From Hyphomicrobiales bacterium (GTDB lineage: Bacteria > Pseudomonadota > Alphaproteobacteria > Rhizobiales > Xanthobacteraceae), in assembly GCA_016210825.1 (NCBI GenBank), contig JACQTM010000142.1:1-5678 (forward strand): a stretch of 5,678 nt of DNA. The letters run 5' to 3'. Below the pieces are notes generated by a model that was not told the origin of the DNA, searched no databases, and worked only from the letters and a program-made list of their open reading frames with translations. Positions 1 through 5,363 of this stretch are shown here, in pieces. A program made the translations under genes and the position numbers. Each line of letters opens with the position of its first letter. Position 1 is the first letter of the stretch.

Positions 1-56
1 GAACCACCGACACCGTGATTTTCAGTCACGTGCTCTACCAACTGAGCTACCTGGGC
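1..56 (-). tRNA. tRNA-Phe (anticodon GAA), 3' end cut by window edge
   Basis: Read on the minus strand from 56 to 1, this folds as a tRNA. The acceptor 5' strand GCCCAGG (56-50) is followed by TA at positions 8-9 (49-48). The D stem GCTC/GAGC (47-44 with 35-32) encloses the loop AGTTGGTA. The anticodon stem CGTGA/TCACG (30-26 with 18-14) is perfectly paired around the loop CTGAAAA, which places anticodon GAA at 23-21. The variable loop is GTGTC, the T-stem 5' strand is GGTGG, and the T loop starts TTC at the edge. The T-stem 3' strand, acceptor 3' strand and CCA end lie outside the window (about 20 nt). The product reads Phe codons UUC and UUU. It has its own promoter at 97-125. Confidence 0.96.
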
Positions 57-96
57 GCCGAGCCGCGTTCCAGCGGCGTAGGGAAAGAGCGCGGGC

Positions 97-125
97 GTTA
101 TAGAGGCAGCGTCGCGGCCTGTCCA
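97..125 (-). promoter_or_regulatory. Sigma70-type promoter of tRNA-Phe
   Basis: On the minus strand a -35 box TGGACA (125-120, 5 of 6 to TTGACA) is followed by exactly 17 nt and a -10 box TATAAC (102-97, 5 of 6 to TATAAT). The expected start is near position 90, giving a leader of about 34 nt before the tRNA 5' end at 56. The bases just after the -10 box are GCCCGCGC, a GC-rich discriminator of the kind typical of stable-RNA promoters under stringent (ppGpp) control. That regulation is inferred from the family. The promoter lies wholly between the decarboxylase stop codon and the tRNA, so the tRNA need not depend on the upstream gene run. Confidence 0.7.
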
Positions 126-159
126 GACAAACGGCTTAGCAATCATCGAATGCGCGGCA

Positions 160-732
160 TCAGCGCTCGGCGCCAATGGCGCGGCGGAAGCGTTGCTTCA
201 ATTCGACGCCGTCGCGCATCGGCAGCACCCGCGGCGGATCGTCGGCCGCGATGCGCACGCGCGCAAAGAAGAGGTTATCGAATGCCAATAATCTACTGGC
301 GAGCCCCCGTAACTGCGTCGCATCTGTCACGTCAAGGATCGTCTCGATCCCACAACCGCGGGCAACGGCATTCAAATCCACGGCGCGCGCGGTGTGGCTT
401 TCCTGCATGCCGGTCTCGCCATAGCGGCCGTTGTCGAAGACGACGATGGCGAGATTTTTCGGGCGCTGCAGGCCGATCGTGCCTAAGCTCCCCAAGCCCA
501 TCAGCATTTCGCCGTCGCCGGTGATGACGGCGACGCGCTTGTCCGGCCGCGCCAGCGCGAGGCCTAAGCCCATCATCGCGGCGCCCCCCATGGCGCCCCA
601 GATATAAAAGTTGCGGTCGTCGTCGCCGAGCGAGGCGAGATCCCAGGTCGTCGAGCCCAATCCCGGAACGACGAGGAGATCGCCCGGCCTTTTCGCCAGC
701 AAGGTTGCGATGACCGTTCTGCGATCCAGCAT
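160..732 (-). CDS. ThDP-dependent 2-oxoacid decarboxylase, beta subunit (sulfopyruvate/phosphonopyruvate decarboxylase type)
   Basis: This is the diphosphate-binding (PP) half of a split thiamine-diphosphate decarboxylase, 190 aa from this start, close to ComE-type subunits. The ThDP/Mg motif is clear: GDGE begins at residue 72 and the closing DN is at 100-101, followed by RYGETG. The upstream segment with NFYIWGAMGGA (41-51) and GLGLAL is typical of the fold. It should pair with the PYR-domain subunit encoded just upstream to form shared active sites, removing CO2 from a 2-oxoacid to give an aldehyde. Known relatives act on sulfopyruvate (coenzyme M synthesis, sulfonate breakdown) or phosphonopyruvate. 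No coenzyme M, sulfonate or phosphonate gene is visible here, so the substrate is open. I chose the ATG at 732 because it overlaps the alpha stop as TGATG; an in-frame ATG at 744 would add four residues (MDEV) and overlap by 13 nt. Neither has a well-placed Shine-Dalgarno. Confidence 0.85.
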   Translation of the reverse strand: MLDRRTVIATLLAKRPGDLLVVPGLGSTTWDLASLGDDDRNFYIWGAMGGAAMMGLGLALARPDKRVAVITGDGEMLMGLGSLGTIGLQRPKNLAIVVFDNGRYGETGMQESHTARAVDLNAVARGCGIETILDVTDATQLRGLASRLLAFDNLFFARVRIAADDPPRVLPMRDGVELKQRFRRAIGAER

Positions 733-1289
733 CACTTCGTCCATACCTTGCGGCCGATCAGTTGCTGCGACAGCAGGACGGCAACAATGCGGTCGCCATC
801 GAATGCGCGCTGCAGCGCGCGCGCCGCCGTCCCTTCGACCTCGTCAGGCTCGTGCACGCGTAGCACCTCCGCCTCGCAAAGCTCGAGCACCGGCTCGACG
901 ATCGAGCCCATCGGCACCTGCCACGGATTGAACTCCTCCCACTCGCCGCGCATGGTGACGAACATCGCGAGCGGAAATCGGCATGTGCGCGCGAGCGAAA
1001 GCATGTTGACGCAATTGCCGACGCCGCTCGACTGCATCAGCAACGCTGCGCGCTCGCCGCCGAGCCAGGCGCCGGCCGCGAGCGCGATGCCTTCCTCCTC
1101 GGTCGTGAGCACGACGTCGCGGATTGCGGGATCGGCCTTGCAGCGCTCGATCAGCCGCGAATGGCCCGCGTCCGGCACGTAACCGACCTGGCGGATATCG
1201 GCGCGCTTGAACGTCTCGAACAGGCGGTCCGGCCAAACTTCCGCCGGTTGCAGCACGGCGGCGCTATCGCGGGGCTGCACCGGTCTCAT
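732..1289 (-). CDS. ThDP-dependent 2-oxoacid decarboxylase, alpha subunit (sulfopyruvate/phosphonopyruvate decarboxylase type)
   Basis: This 185-aa protein matches the N-terminal PYR domain of ThDP enzymes and ComD-type subunits in length and pattern. The run LTTEEEGIALAAGAWLGG (61-78) holds the conserved Glu that activates the ThDP aminopyrimidine; counting back nine residues from G73, as in pyruvate decarboxylase, points to E64. QSSGVGN (86-92) is the usual following motif. It lacks the GDG motif, which the next gene supplies, so the two should form an alpha/beta enzyme. Its ATG overlaps the yacG stop as ATGA, and its TGA overlaps the beta start as TGATG, so translation of all three is probably coupled. 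The family role is decarboxylation of short 2-oxoacids with a charged tail. The actual substrate is not shown by the sequence. Confidence 0.85.
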   Translation of the reverse strand: MRPVQPRDSAAVLQPAEVWPDRLFETFKRADIRQVGYVPDAGHSRLIERCKADPAIRDVVLTTEEEGIALAAGAWLGGERAALLMQSSGVGNCVNMLSLARTCRFPLAMFVTMRGEWEEFNPWQVPMGSIVEPVLELCEAEVLRVHEPDEVEGTAARALQRAFDGDRIVAVLLSQQLIGRKVWTK

Positions 1290-1513
1290 TCCTGCTCATC
1301 CGGTTTTTGCGCGTCCGGATCGGTATCGTCCTGCCGCTCGACCACCGGCACCGTGTAAACGCCGGACAGCCAGCGATTGAGATCGATATCGGCGCAGCGT
1401 TTGGAGCAGAACGGCCGCGTTTGTTCGGCGGCGGGCTTGCCGCAGATCGGACAGGGCTTTTCCGGGGCGAGAGTGGGACCGCTCATGGGAAACAGATAGT
1501 GGGGCTCAGGCAT
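1286..1513 (-). CDS. yacG: DNA gyrase inhibitor YacG (small zinc protein)
   Basis: This 75-aa protein carries the YacG zinc site: C21 and C24 in CPICGKP, then C36 and C40 in FCSKRCADIDLNRWL, with 11 residues between the pairs (15 in the E. coli protein as I recall it). The conserved W48 follows. The C-terminal tail (about residues 60-75) is rich in D, E and Q and probably disordered. In E. coli, YacG binds GyrB and inhibits gyrase; the same role is inferred here. Its position downstream of infA and maf is normal for alphaproteobacteria, although two metabolic genes have come between. The ATG at 1513 overlaps the SDR stop by 8 nt. An alternative ATG at 1486 (residue 10, MSGPTL) would give 66 aa and a 19-nt gap. 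Neither has a clear Shine-Dalgarno, so the start is uncertain. Confidence 0.9.
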   Translation of the reverse strand: MPEPHYLFPMSGPTLAPEKPCPICGKPAAEQTRPFCSKRCADIDLNRWLSGVYTVPVVERQDDTDPDAQKPDEQE

Positions 1514-2306
1514 ATTTCAGCGTCACGCCGCCATCGACGACGAGTTCGATGCCGGTGACATAGCGGCTTTCGTCGCTGGCAAGATAGAGCGCGGCGAAGG
1601 CAACGTCCCAGGCGTTGCCGCCAAAACCCATCGGCACCTGCTTGGCGCGCGCCTTCCACACTTCCTCTTCGCCGCCGTAAGCCGCCGCCAACCCCGCGGA
1701 CTTGAGCACCATCGGCGTCTCCATCAGCCCGGGCAGGATGGCGTTCACGCGGATTTTCTTCGGCGCGTATTGCGCGGCGGTGGTGCGCGTCAAATGAATC
1801 ATCGCCGCTTTGCTGGCGTAGTAGCTCGCATAGGGAACCCCCGTGTAGCGGATGCCGGCGATCGAGGCGATATTAATGATCGCGCCGCCGCCCTGCTTTT
1901 CCATCGCCGGAATGGCGTGCTTCATGCCGAGGTAGCAGCTCTTGAGATTGATCGCCATGACGCGATCCCAATCGGCTTCGCTGACCTCGACCACGCCGCC
2001 GACCGCCGCGATACCGACATTGTTGTCGAGAATGTCGATACGGCCATAAGCCTTAAGACAGGCTTCGACCATCCCGGCGACCTCGGCGGATTTGGTGACA
2101 TCGGCGCGATGCGCGCGCGCTTCTAAGCCCTCGCCCTTGATAATGCCGACCGTCTCTTCCGCCGCCGCGAGGTTGATGTCCGCGCAAAGGACCTTGGCAC
2201 CTTCGCGCGCAAAAGTGACGGCCGTCGCCTTGCCGTTTCCCCACCCCGGCCCGATTGAGCCGGCGCCGACTACGATCGCGACCTTACCCTTCAGACGATC
2301 AGCCAT
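1506..2306 (-). CDS. SDR-family NAD(P)-dependent oxidoreductase
   Basis: A classical short-chain dehydrogenase/reductase of 266 aa. The Rossmann beta1 strand KVAIVVGAG is followed by an unusually long glycine-rich loop, GAGSIGPGWGNGKA (14-27). D43 at the end of beta2 favours NAD(H) over NADP(H). ADVT (68-71), NNVG (95-98, in place of NNAG), N120, S148 and Y162-x3-K166 complete the NNAG region and catalytic tetrad. LPG (191-193) and the C-terminal VTGIELVVDGG are standard. It should oxidise a secondary alcohol or reduce a ketone; the substrate is unknown. The start at 2306 is chosen because GAGGA lies 7 nt upstream; an in-frame ATG at 2327 would add seven residues (MQSEDSN). The start overlaps the stop of the acyl-CoA ligase by 8 nt (ATGGCTGA), so the two are probably translated together. 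Confidence 0.93.
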   Translation of the reverse strand: MADRLKGKVAIVVGAGSIGPGWGNGKATAVTFAREGAKVLCADINLAAAEETVGIIKGEGLEARAHRADVTKSAEVAGMVEACLKAYGRIDILDNNVGIAAVGGVVEVSEADWDRVMAINLKSCYLGMKHAIPAMEKQGGGAIINIASIAGIRYTGVPYASYYASKAAMIHLTRTTAAQYAPKKIRVNAILPGLMETPMVLKSAGLAAAYGGEEEVWKARAKQVPMGFGGNAWDVAFAALYLASDESRYVTGIELVVDGGVTLKYA

Positions 2307-3819
2307 GTTGCTGTCCTCGCTTTGCATCCATTGCGCGCAATTCCGTTTTCAGGATCTTGCCGTAATTGTTTTTCGGCAGCGCATCGATGAAGACATAATC
2401 CTTCGGCCGCTTGAAGCGGGCGATCTCGCTCAAGCACAATGCATCGAGCTCGGCCGGACGCGCCGCGCCGACCACGTAGGCGACGACGATTTCACCCCAT
2501 TCGCGATCGGGCCGGCCGATCACCGAAACCTCGCGTACGGCGTCATGCTTGAGCAGCACCTCCTCGACTTCGCGCGGATAGATATTGGAGCCGCCGGAGA
2601 TGATGAGATCCTTGGAACGATCTTTCAGCGTCAGATAGCCATCGGGGTCGAATGCGCCGACGTCGCCGGTATGCAGCCAACCGCCGCGCAGCGACGACGC
2701 GGTGGCGTCGGGGTTGTTCCAATAGCCCGGCATGACCACGTCGCCGCGGCAAAGAATTTCGCCGGTCTCACCGGCCGGCAGCGCTTCATCCTGTGCGTTT
2801 GCGACGATCACGTCCACGCACGCAAAGGGCCGCCCTGCGGAGGCGAGCCGCTCGCGCCAGCGCGGATGCGCGCGGTCGGCAATGTCCTCTTTGGCAAGCG
2901 TCGCGATCGTCATTGGGCTCTCGCCCTGACCATAAATCTGGGCGAGGCGCGGACCGAAGCGATCGAGTGCGCGCAACGCGTCCTCCAGGTACATCGGCGC
3001 GCCGCCCCAGATGATGGTGCGAATATTTTTCGGATCGCATTCCGCGGCGCTATCGACGAGGCGTTTGATCATCGTCGGCGCGGCAAACATCGAGACGCGT
3101 TGCCAACGGCCAAACAGCTGGAAGATCTCATTCGGCTCGAAGCCGCCGGATTCCGGAATAACATTCACGCCAAGCTTTGCCACATGCGCCATGATGTAGA
3201 GACCCGAGCCGTGGCTCATCGGCGCGGCGTGCAGAATCGCGTCCCCTAACATGATCGGATCGACCTCGGCGGCGTAAGCGTGGCTTGCGACGGAGAGCAC
3301 GCGATGGGTCAGCATGGCGCCTTTCGGCCGGCCTGTCGTACCGGAGGTGTAGAATAGCCATGCCAGATCGTCGCCCGCGCGTGGCGCGACAGCAATTGGA
3401 TCGGCGGCACAGAGACGCGCATAATCCTTTCCGCCGATCACGATGAACCGTTCGAGACTTTTCGGCGCGTGCGGCGCGATCTCGGCGTCAAGACCTTCCG
3501 AGGCAATGCATACGCGCGCGCCGGAATGTTCGAGAATATAACCGAGCTCGGCGCCGTGGAGTTTGGCATTGGCTGGAACGGCGGCAAGACCAGCGTGCCA
3601 GATCGCATAGAGCACCTCGAGATAGGCGACAGAATTCTTGGCGACGATGGCGACGCGGTCGCCGGGAACGAGCCCGAGATCGCCGCGCAACGCCCCGGCA
3701 AGCCGCGCGACCCTGCCGGCGAGCTGGCCATAGTCGAGAACCACCTGTGTGCCATAGCCGGCCGCCGGCTGATGCGGATGGCTTTTGCCTGCGCGTTCGA
3801 GCCAGAGCGCGAGATTCAT
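2299..3819 (-). CDS. Acyl-CoA ligase (AMP-forming, class I adenylate-forming enzyme)
   Basis: This 506-aa enzyme activates a carboxylic acid with ATP and then transfers it to coenzyme A. The motifs appear in order: the P-loop-like A3 YTSGTTGRPKG (157-167); A5 YGQGES (296-301), where the common YGxTE has Gly for Thr; A7 LHTGD (382-386); the hinge region KDRSKDLI (399-406); A8 GGSNIYPREVE (409-419); and the A10 catalytic lysine K488 in PKNNYGKIL. Length is normal and all key residues are present, so it should be active. No carrier-protein domain follows, which favours a stand-alone CoA ligase over a peptide-synthetase module. The acid used (fatty, aromatic or branched) cannot be read from the motifs. 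It starts 30 nt after maf, with GGAG 5 nt before the ATG (3828-3825), and ends overlapping the SDR start by 8 nt. Confidence 0.94.
   Translation of the reverse strand: MNLALWLERAGKSHPHQPAAGYGTQVVLDYGQLAGRVARLAGALRGDLGLVPGDRVAIVAKNSVAYLEVLYAIWHAGLAAVPANAKLHGAELGYILEHSGARVCIASEGLDAEIAPHAPKSLERFIVIGGKDYARLCAADPIAVAPRAGDDLAWLFYTSGTTGRPKGAMLTHRVLSVASHAYAAEVDPIMLGDAILHAAPMSHGSGLYIMAHVAKLGVNVIPESGGFEPNEIFQLFGRWQRVSMFAAPTMIKRLVDSAAECDPKNIRTIIWGGAPMYLEDALRALDRFGPRLAQIYGQGESPMTIATLAKEDIADRAHPRWRERLASAGRPFACVDVIVANAQDEALPAGETGEILCRGDVVMPGYWNNPDATASSLRGGWLHTGDVGAFDPDGYLTLKDRSKDLIISGGSNIYPREVEEVLLKHDAVREVSVIGRPDREWGEIVVAYVVGAARPAELDALCLSEIARFKRPKDYVFIDALPKNNYGKILKTELRAMDAKRGQQHG
2314..2318 (-). promoter_or_regulatory. 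Shine-Dalgarno site that sets the SDR start
   Basis: On the minus strand GAGGA sits 7 nt before the ATG at 2306, inside the 3' end of the ligase coding sequence. It supports the shorter SDR (266 aa, MADRLKG) over the in-frame ATG at 2327. Confidence 0.65.
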
Positions 3820-3824
3820 GGATA

Positions 3825-3828
3825 CTCC
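3825..3828 (-). promoter_or_regulatory. Shine-Dalgarno site of the acyl-CoA ligase
   Basis: GGAG on the minus strand lies 5 nt before the ATG at 3819, within the 30-nt gap after maf. It supports that start and independent loading of ribosomes on the ligase message. Confidence 0.55.
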
Positions 3829-3849
3829 GCGTTACCGACGGCCGCGATC

Positions 3850-4470
3850 TTATGCGCTGAGCCAGCCGAAATGCACGGGGTAGCCCTCGCCCGAAAGCAG
3901 CGACGTCGTCTCGTAGAGCGGAAGGCCGACCACGTTGCTGTAGGAACCCACGATCTTGACGATAAAAGAACCTGCAAGCCCCTGCGCCGCATAGCCGCCC
4001 GCCTTGCCGCGCCATTCTCCCGACGCGAGATAGGCCTCGATATCCGCATCCGAGAGCCGCTTGAAACGCACCCGCGTTTCCACCAGGCGCTGGCGAAATG
4101 CCTCCTTCGGCGTCACCATGCAGATCGCGGTATGAACGCGATGGTTGCGTCCCGATAGCAGGCGCAGGCATTGCGCCGCCTCATCCAGCATCTCGGCCTT
4201 AGGAAGAATACGGCGGCCAACCGCGACCACCGTATCGGCAGCGATGATGAATGAACCGCGTAATTGTTCGTCGATGCGCACGGCCGCCAACGCCGCTTCA
4301 GCTTTTGCACGCGCTAGACGATTTGCGCAGGCGCGCGGCAACTCGCCCTTCTTTGGCGTCTCGTCGATGTCGGCGGGTTGCAGCGCGTCGGGCTCGATGC
4401 CGGCCTGATTGATGAGGCTCAGCCGGCGCGGCGAACCGGAAGCGAGAACGAGTTTTGGCCGGCCGATCAT
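3850..4470 (-). CDS. maf: Maf-family nucleoside triphosphate pyrophosphatase
   Basis: A 206-aa Maf protein of usual length. It hydrolyses non-canonical or excess nucleoside triphosphates to the monophosphate and pyrophosphate, cleaning the nucleotide pool in the cytoplasm. The signature LASGSPRR (9-16) holds the phosphate-binding Ser-Arg-Arg. The catalytic AADTVV (77-82) has the base D79. GKAGGYAAQG (155-164) and GSYSNVVGLPL (175-185) complete the nucleotide pocket. The ending looks closest to the dTTP/UTP-type branch, but I cannot settle the subfamily from motifs alone. It lies 64 nt downstream of infA with no terminator seen between them and only a weak ribosome site (AAGA). Placement next to infA and yacG is common in alphaproteobacteria. 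Confidence 0.94.
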   Translation of the reverse strand: MIGRPKLVLASGSPRRLSLINQAGIEPDALQPADIDETPKKGELPRACANRLARAKAEAALAAVRIDEQLRGSFIIAADTVVAVGRRILPKAEMLDEAAQCLRLLSGRNHRVHTAICMVTPKEAFRQRLVETRVRFKRLSDADIEAYLASGEWRGKAGGYAAQGLAGSFIVKIVGSYSNVVGLPLYETTSLLSGEGYPVHFGWLSA

Positions 4471-4534
4471 CTGTCTTGCGCCGCGGCGTCTGTGATTGAG
4501 AGAGGTGCGAATCTAATGGATAAGCGATCTGCGA

Positions 4535-4753
4535 TCACTTGAAGCGGTACGTGATGCGGCCCTTGGTTAGATCGTAGGGTGTCATCTCGACGAGAACTTT
4601 GTCTCCGGCAAGTACGCGAATGCGGTTCTTGCGCATGCGGCCGGCCGTGTGAGCGATAATCTCGTGCTCGTTCTCGAGCTTCACGCGAAAGGTGGCGTTG
4701 GGGAGCAGCTCCGTCACGACACCGGGAAATTCCAGAAGTTCTTCCTTCGCCAT
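4535..4753 (-). CDS. infA: Translation initiation factor IF-1
   Basis: The 72-aa product is a full-length IF-1 (MAKEELLEFPGVV at the start, DLTKGRITYRFK at the end) with a single S1-type OB fold. It binds the A site of the 30S subunit and works with IF-2 and IF-3 in choosing the initiator tRNA. The basic stretch AGRMRKNRIRV (37-47) and GDKVLVEMTPYDL (50-62) are hallmark IF-1 segments. The family is highly conserved, so the call is secure. A weak TGGA lies 5 nt before the ATG. The 131-nt leader holds a candidate promoter and a GC-rich hairpin. Confidence 0.98.
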   Translation of the reverse strand: MAKEELLEFPGVVTELLPNATFRVKLENEHEIIAHTAGRMRKNRIRVLAGDKVLVEMTPYDLTKGRITYRFK

Positions 4754-4772
4754 TGAAATCCAGCGTTGTTAG

Positions 4773-4795
4773 GCCCCGGATCATCTCAACCGGGC
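4773..4795 (-). other. GC-rich hairpin in the infA leader
   Basis: CCGGGC (4790-4795) pairs with GCCCCGG (4773-4779) with one bulged C, around a 10-nt loop. On the transcript it lies 20 to 42 nt upstream of the infA ATG. No U tract follows, so it is not a standard terminator. It may affect translation or message stability, or mean nothing. Confidence 0.35.
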
Positions 4796-4830
4796 TTCGC
4801 CTCATCGTCGAAGTCCTTGAATGGGCGCGG

Positions 4831-4859
4831 AACCTAGCGGAAACGCCGCGAATTAACAA
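4831..4859 (-). promoter_or_regulatory. Weak candidate promoter for infA
   Basis: On the minus strand TTGTTA (4859-4854, 4 of 6 to the -35 consensus) and TAGGTT (4836-4831, 3 of 6 to the -10 consensus) are separated by 17 nt. The start would fall near 4825, about 70 nt before the infA ATG. The spacing is ideal but the -10 is poor. The 131-nt gap makes some promoter here likely; this is only the best match I could find by eye. Confidence 0.3.
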
Positions 4860-4884
4860 CCGATAGGATGCTCTCGCCATTGCC

Positions 4885-5352
4885 TCACTCATTGCCGCCC
4901 GGATGGCCGCCGAACCGCGTCCGGATGCGTTGCATCAGCATGTCGCGCACTGCCCGGTAGGCATCGAGGCGTTGTTCGCGGCTGCCTTCGGTATTGGTTG
5001 GATCGGGTGTCGGCCAATATTCAACATCGGTGGCAATCGTGCGCGTGACTTCCAGCGCCCGGTGATGCGCCTCGGGCGAGAGGGTAACGATGACATCGAA
5101 ATTGAAGCCCTCCCATTCCTCGATCTCCTCGAAGGTTTGCGGACGATGCTTTGAAATATCGAGACCGATTTCCTCCATGGCCGCGACGGCGAAGGGGTCG
5201 AGCTCGCCTTTTTTCACGCCAGCCGAGCCGACATAGATGTTCTGCCCAAACAATTGCCGGAACAGCCCGGCTGCCATGGGCGAGCGCACCGAATTCAATC
5301 CGCAGGCGAATAACACCGCCTGCGGCCGTTCGATGCGCGCGGGCGCGGCCAT
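4885..5352 (-). CDS. Low-molecular-weight phosphotyrosine-phosphatase-like protein
   Basis: A 155-aa protein of the LMW-PTP/ArsC fold. The P-loop CGLNSVRSP (17-25) fits C-x5-R-S with nucleophile C17, N20 and R23. A candidate general acid is D117 in TPDPTNTEG, although the usual DPY is DPT here. C17 is the only cysteine in the protein, so it lacks the extra cysteines of thioredoxin-coupled arsenate reductases, and a phosphatase role fits better. The protein substrate is unknown. It starts 9 nt after the UPF0262 gene, and GAGG overlapping that gene's stop lies 7 nt before the ATG, so the two are probably co-transcribed. This pair upstream of infA is, from memory, common in Hyphomicrobiales. Confidence 0.88.
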   Translation of the reverse strand: MAAPARIERPQAVLFACGLNSVRSPMAAGLFRQLFGQNIYVGSAGVKKGELDPFAVAAMEEIGLDISKHRPQTFEEIEEWEGFNFDVIVTLSPEAHHRALEVTRTIATDVEYWPTPDPTNTEGSREQRLDAYRAVRDMLMQRIRTRFGGHPGGNE

Positions 5353-5359
5353 GTCCGCG

Positions 5360-5363
5360 CCTC
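5360..5363 (-). promoter_or_regulatory. Shine-Dalgarno site of the phosphatase, overlapping the UPF0262 stop
   Basis: GAGG on the minus strand shares bases with the TGA at 5364-5362 and lies 7 nt before the ATG at 5352. It supports that start and coupling to the upstream gene. Confidence 0.55.

Noticed and set aside
57..159. Possible intrinsic terminator between the decarboxylase gene and tRNA-Phe
   Set aside because: No stable stem followed by a T run is present on the minus strand; only the tRNA promoter is supported.
15..524. Plus-strand open frame running through the tRNA and the decarboxylase beta gene
   Set aside because: It contains the tRNA complement and its promoter, and its Arg/Ser-rich product is typical of an antisense GC-rich frame.
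2092..3249. Long plus-strand open frame (385 codons) opposite the acyl-CoA ligase and SDR
   Set aside because: It covers two genes with full motif sets on the other strand, shows no recognisable domain, and long antisense frames are expected in GC-rich DNA.
3469..4158. Plus-strand open frame of 229 codons opposite the ligase 5' end and maf
   Set aside because: It is a shadow of two secure minus-strand genes and crosses their boundary with no family pattern.
4479..4488. Perfect 10-bp palindrome CGCCGCGGCG upstream of maf
   Set aside because: It has no loop for an RNA hairpin, and such short GC palindromes are common at this base composition; an operator cannot be argued.
4467..4892. Minus-strand open frame of 141 codons over infA in another frame
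   Set aside because: It spans infA, which is secure, and the product has no recognisable features.
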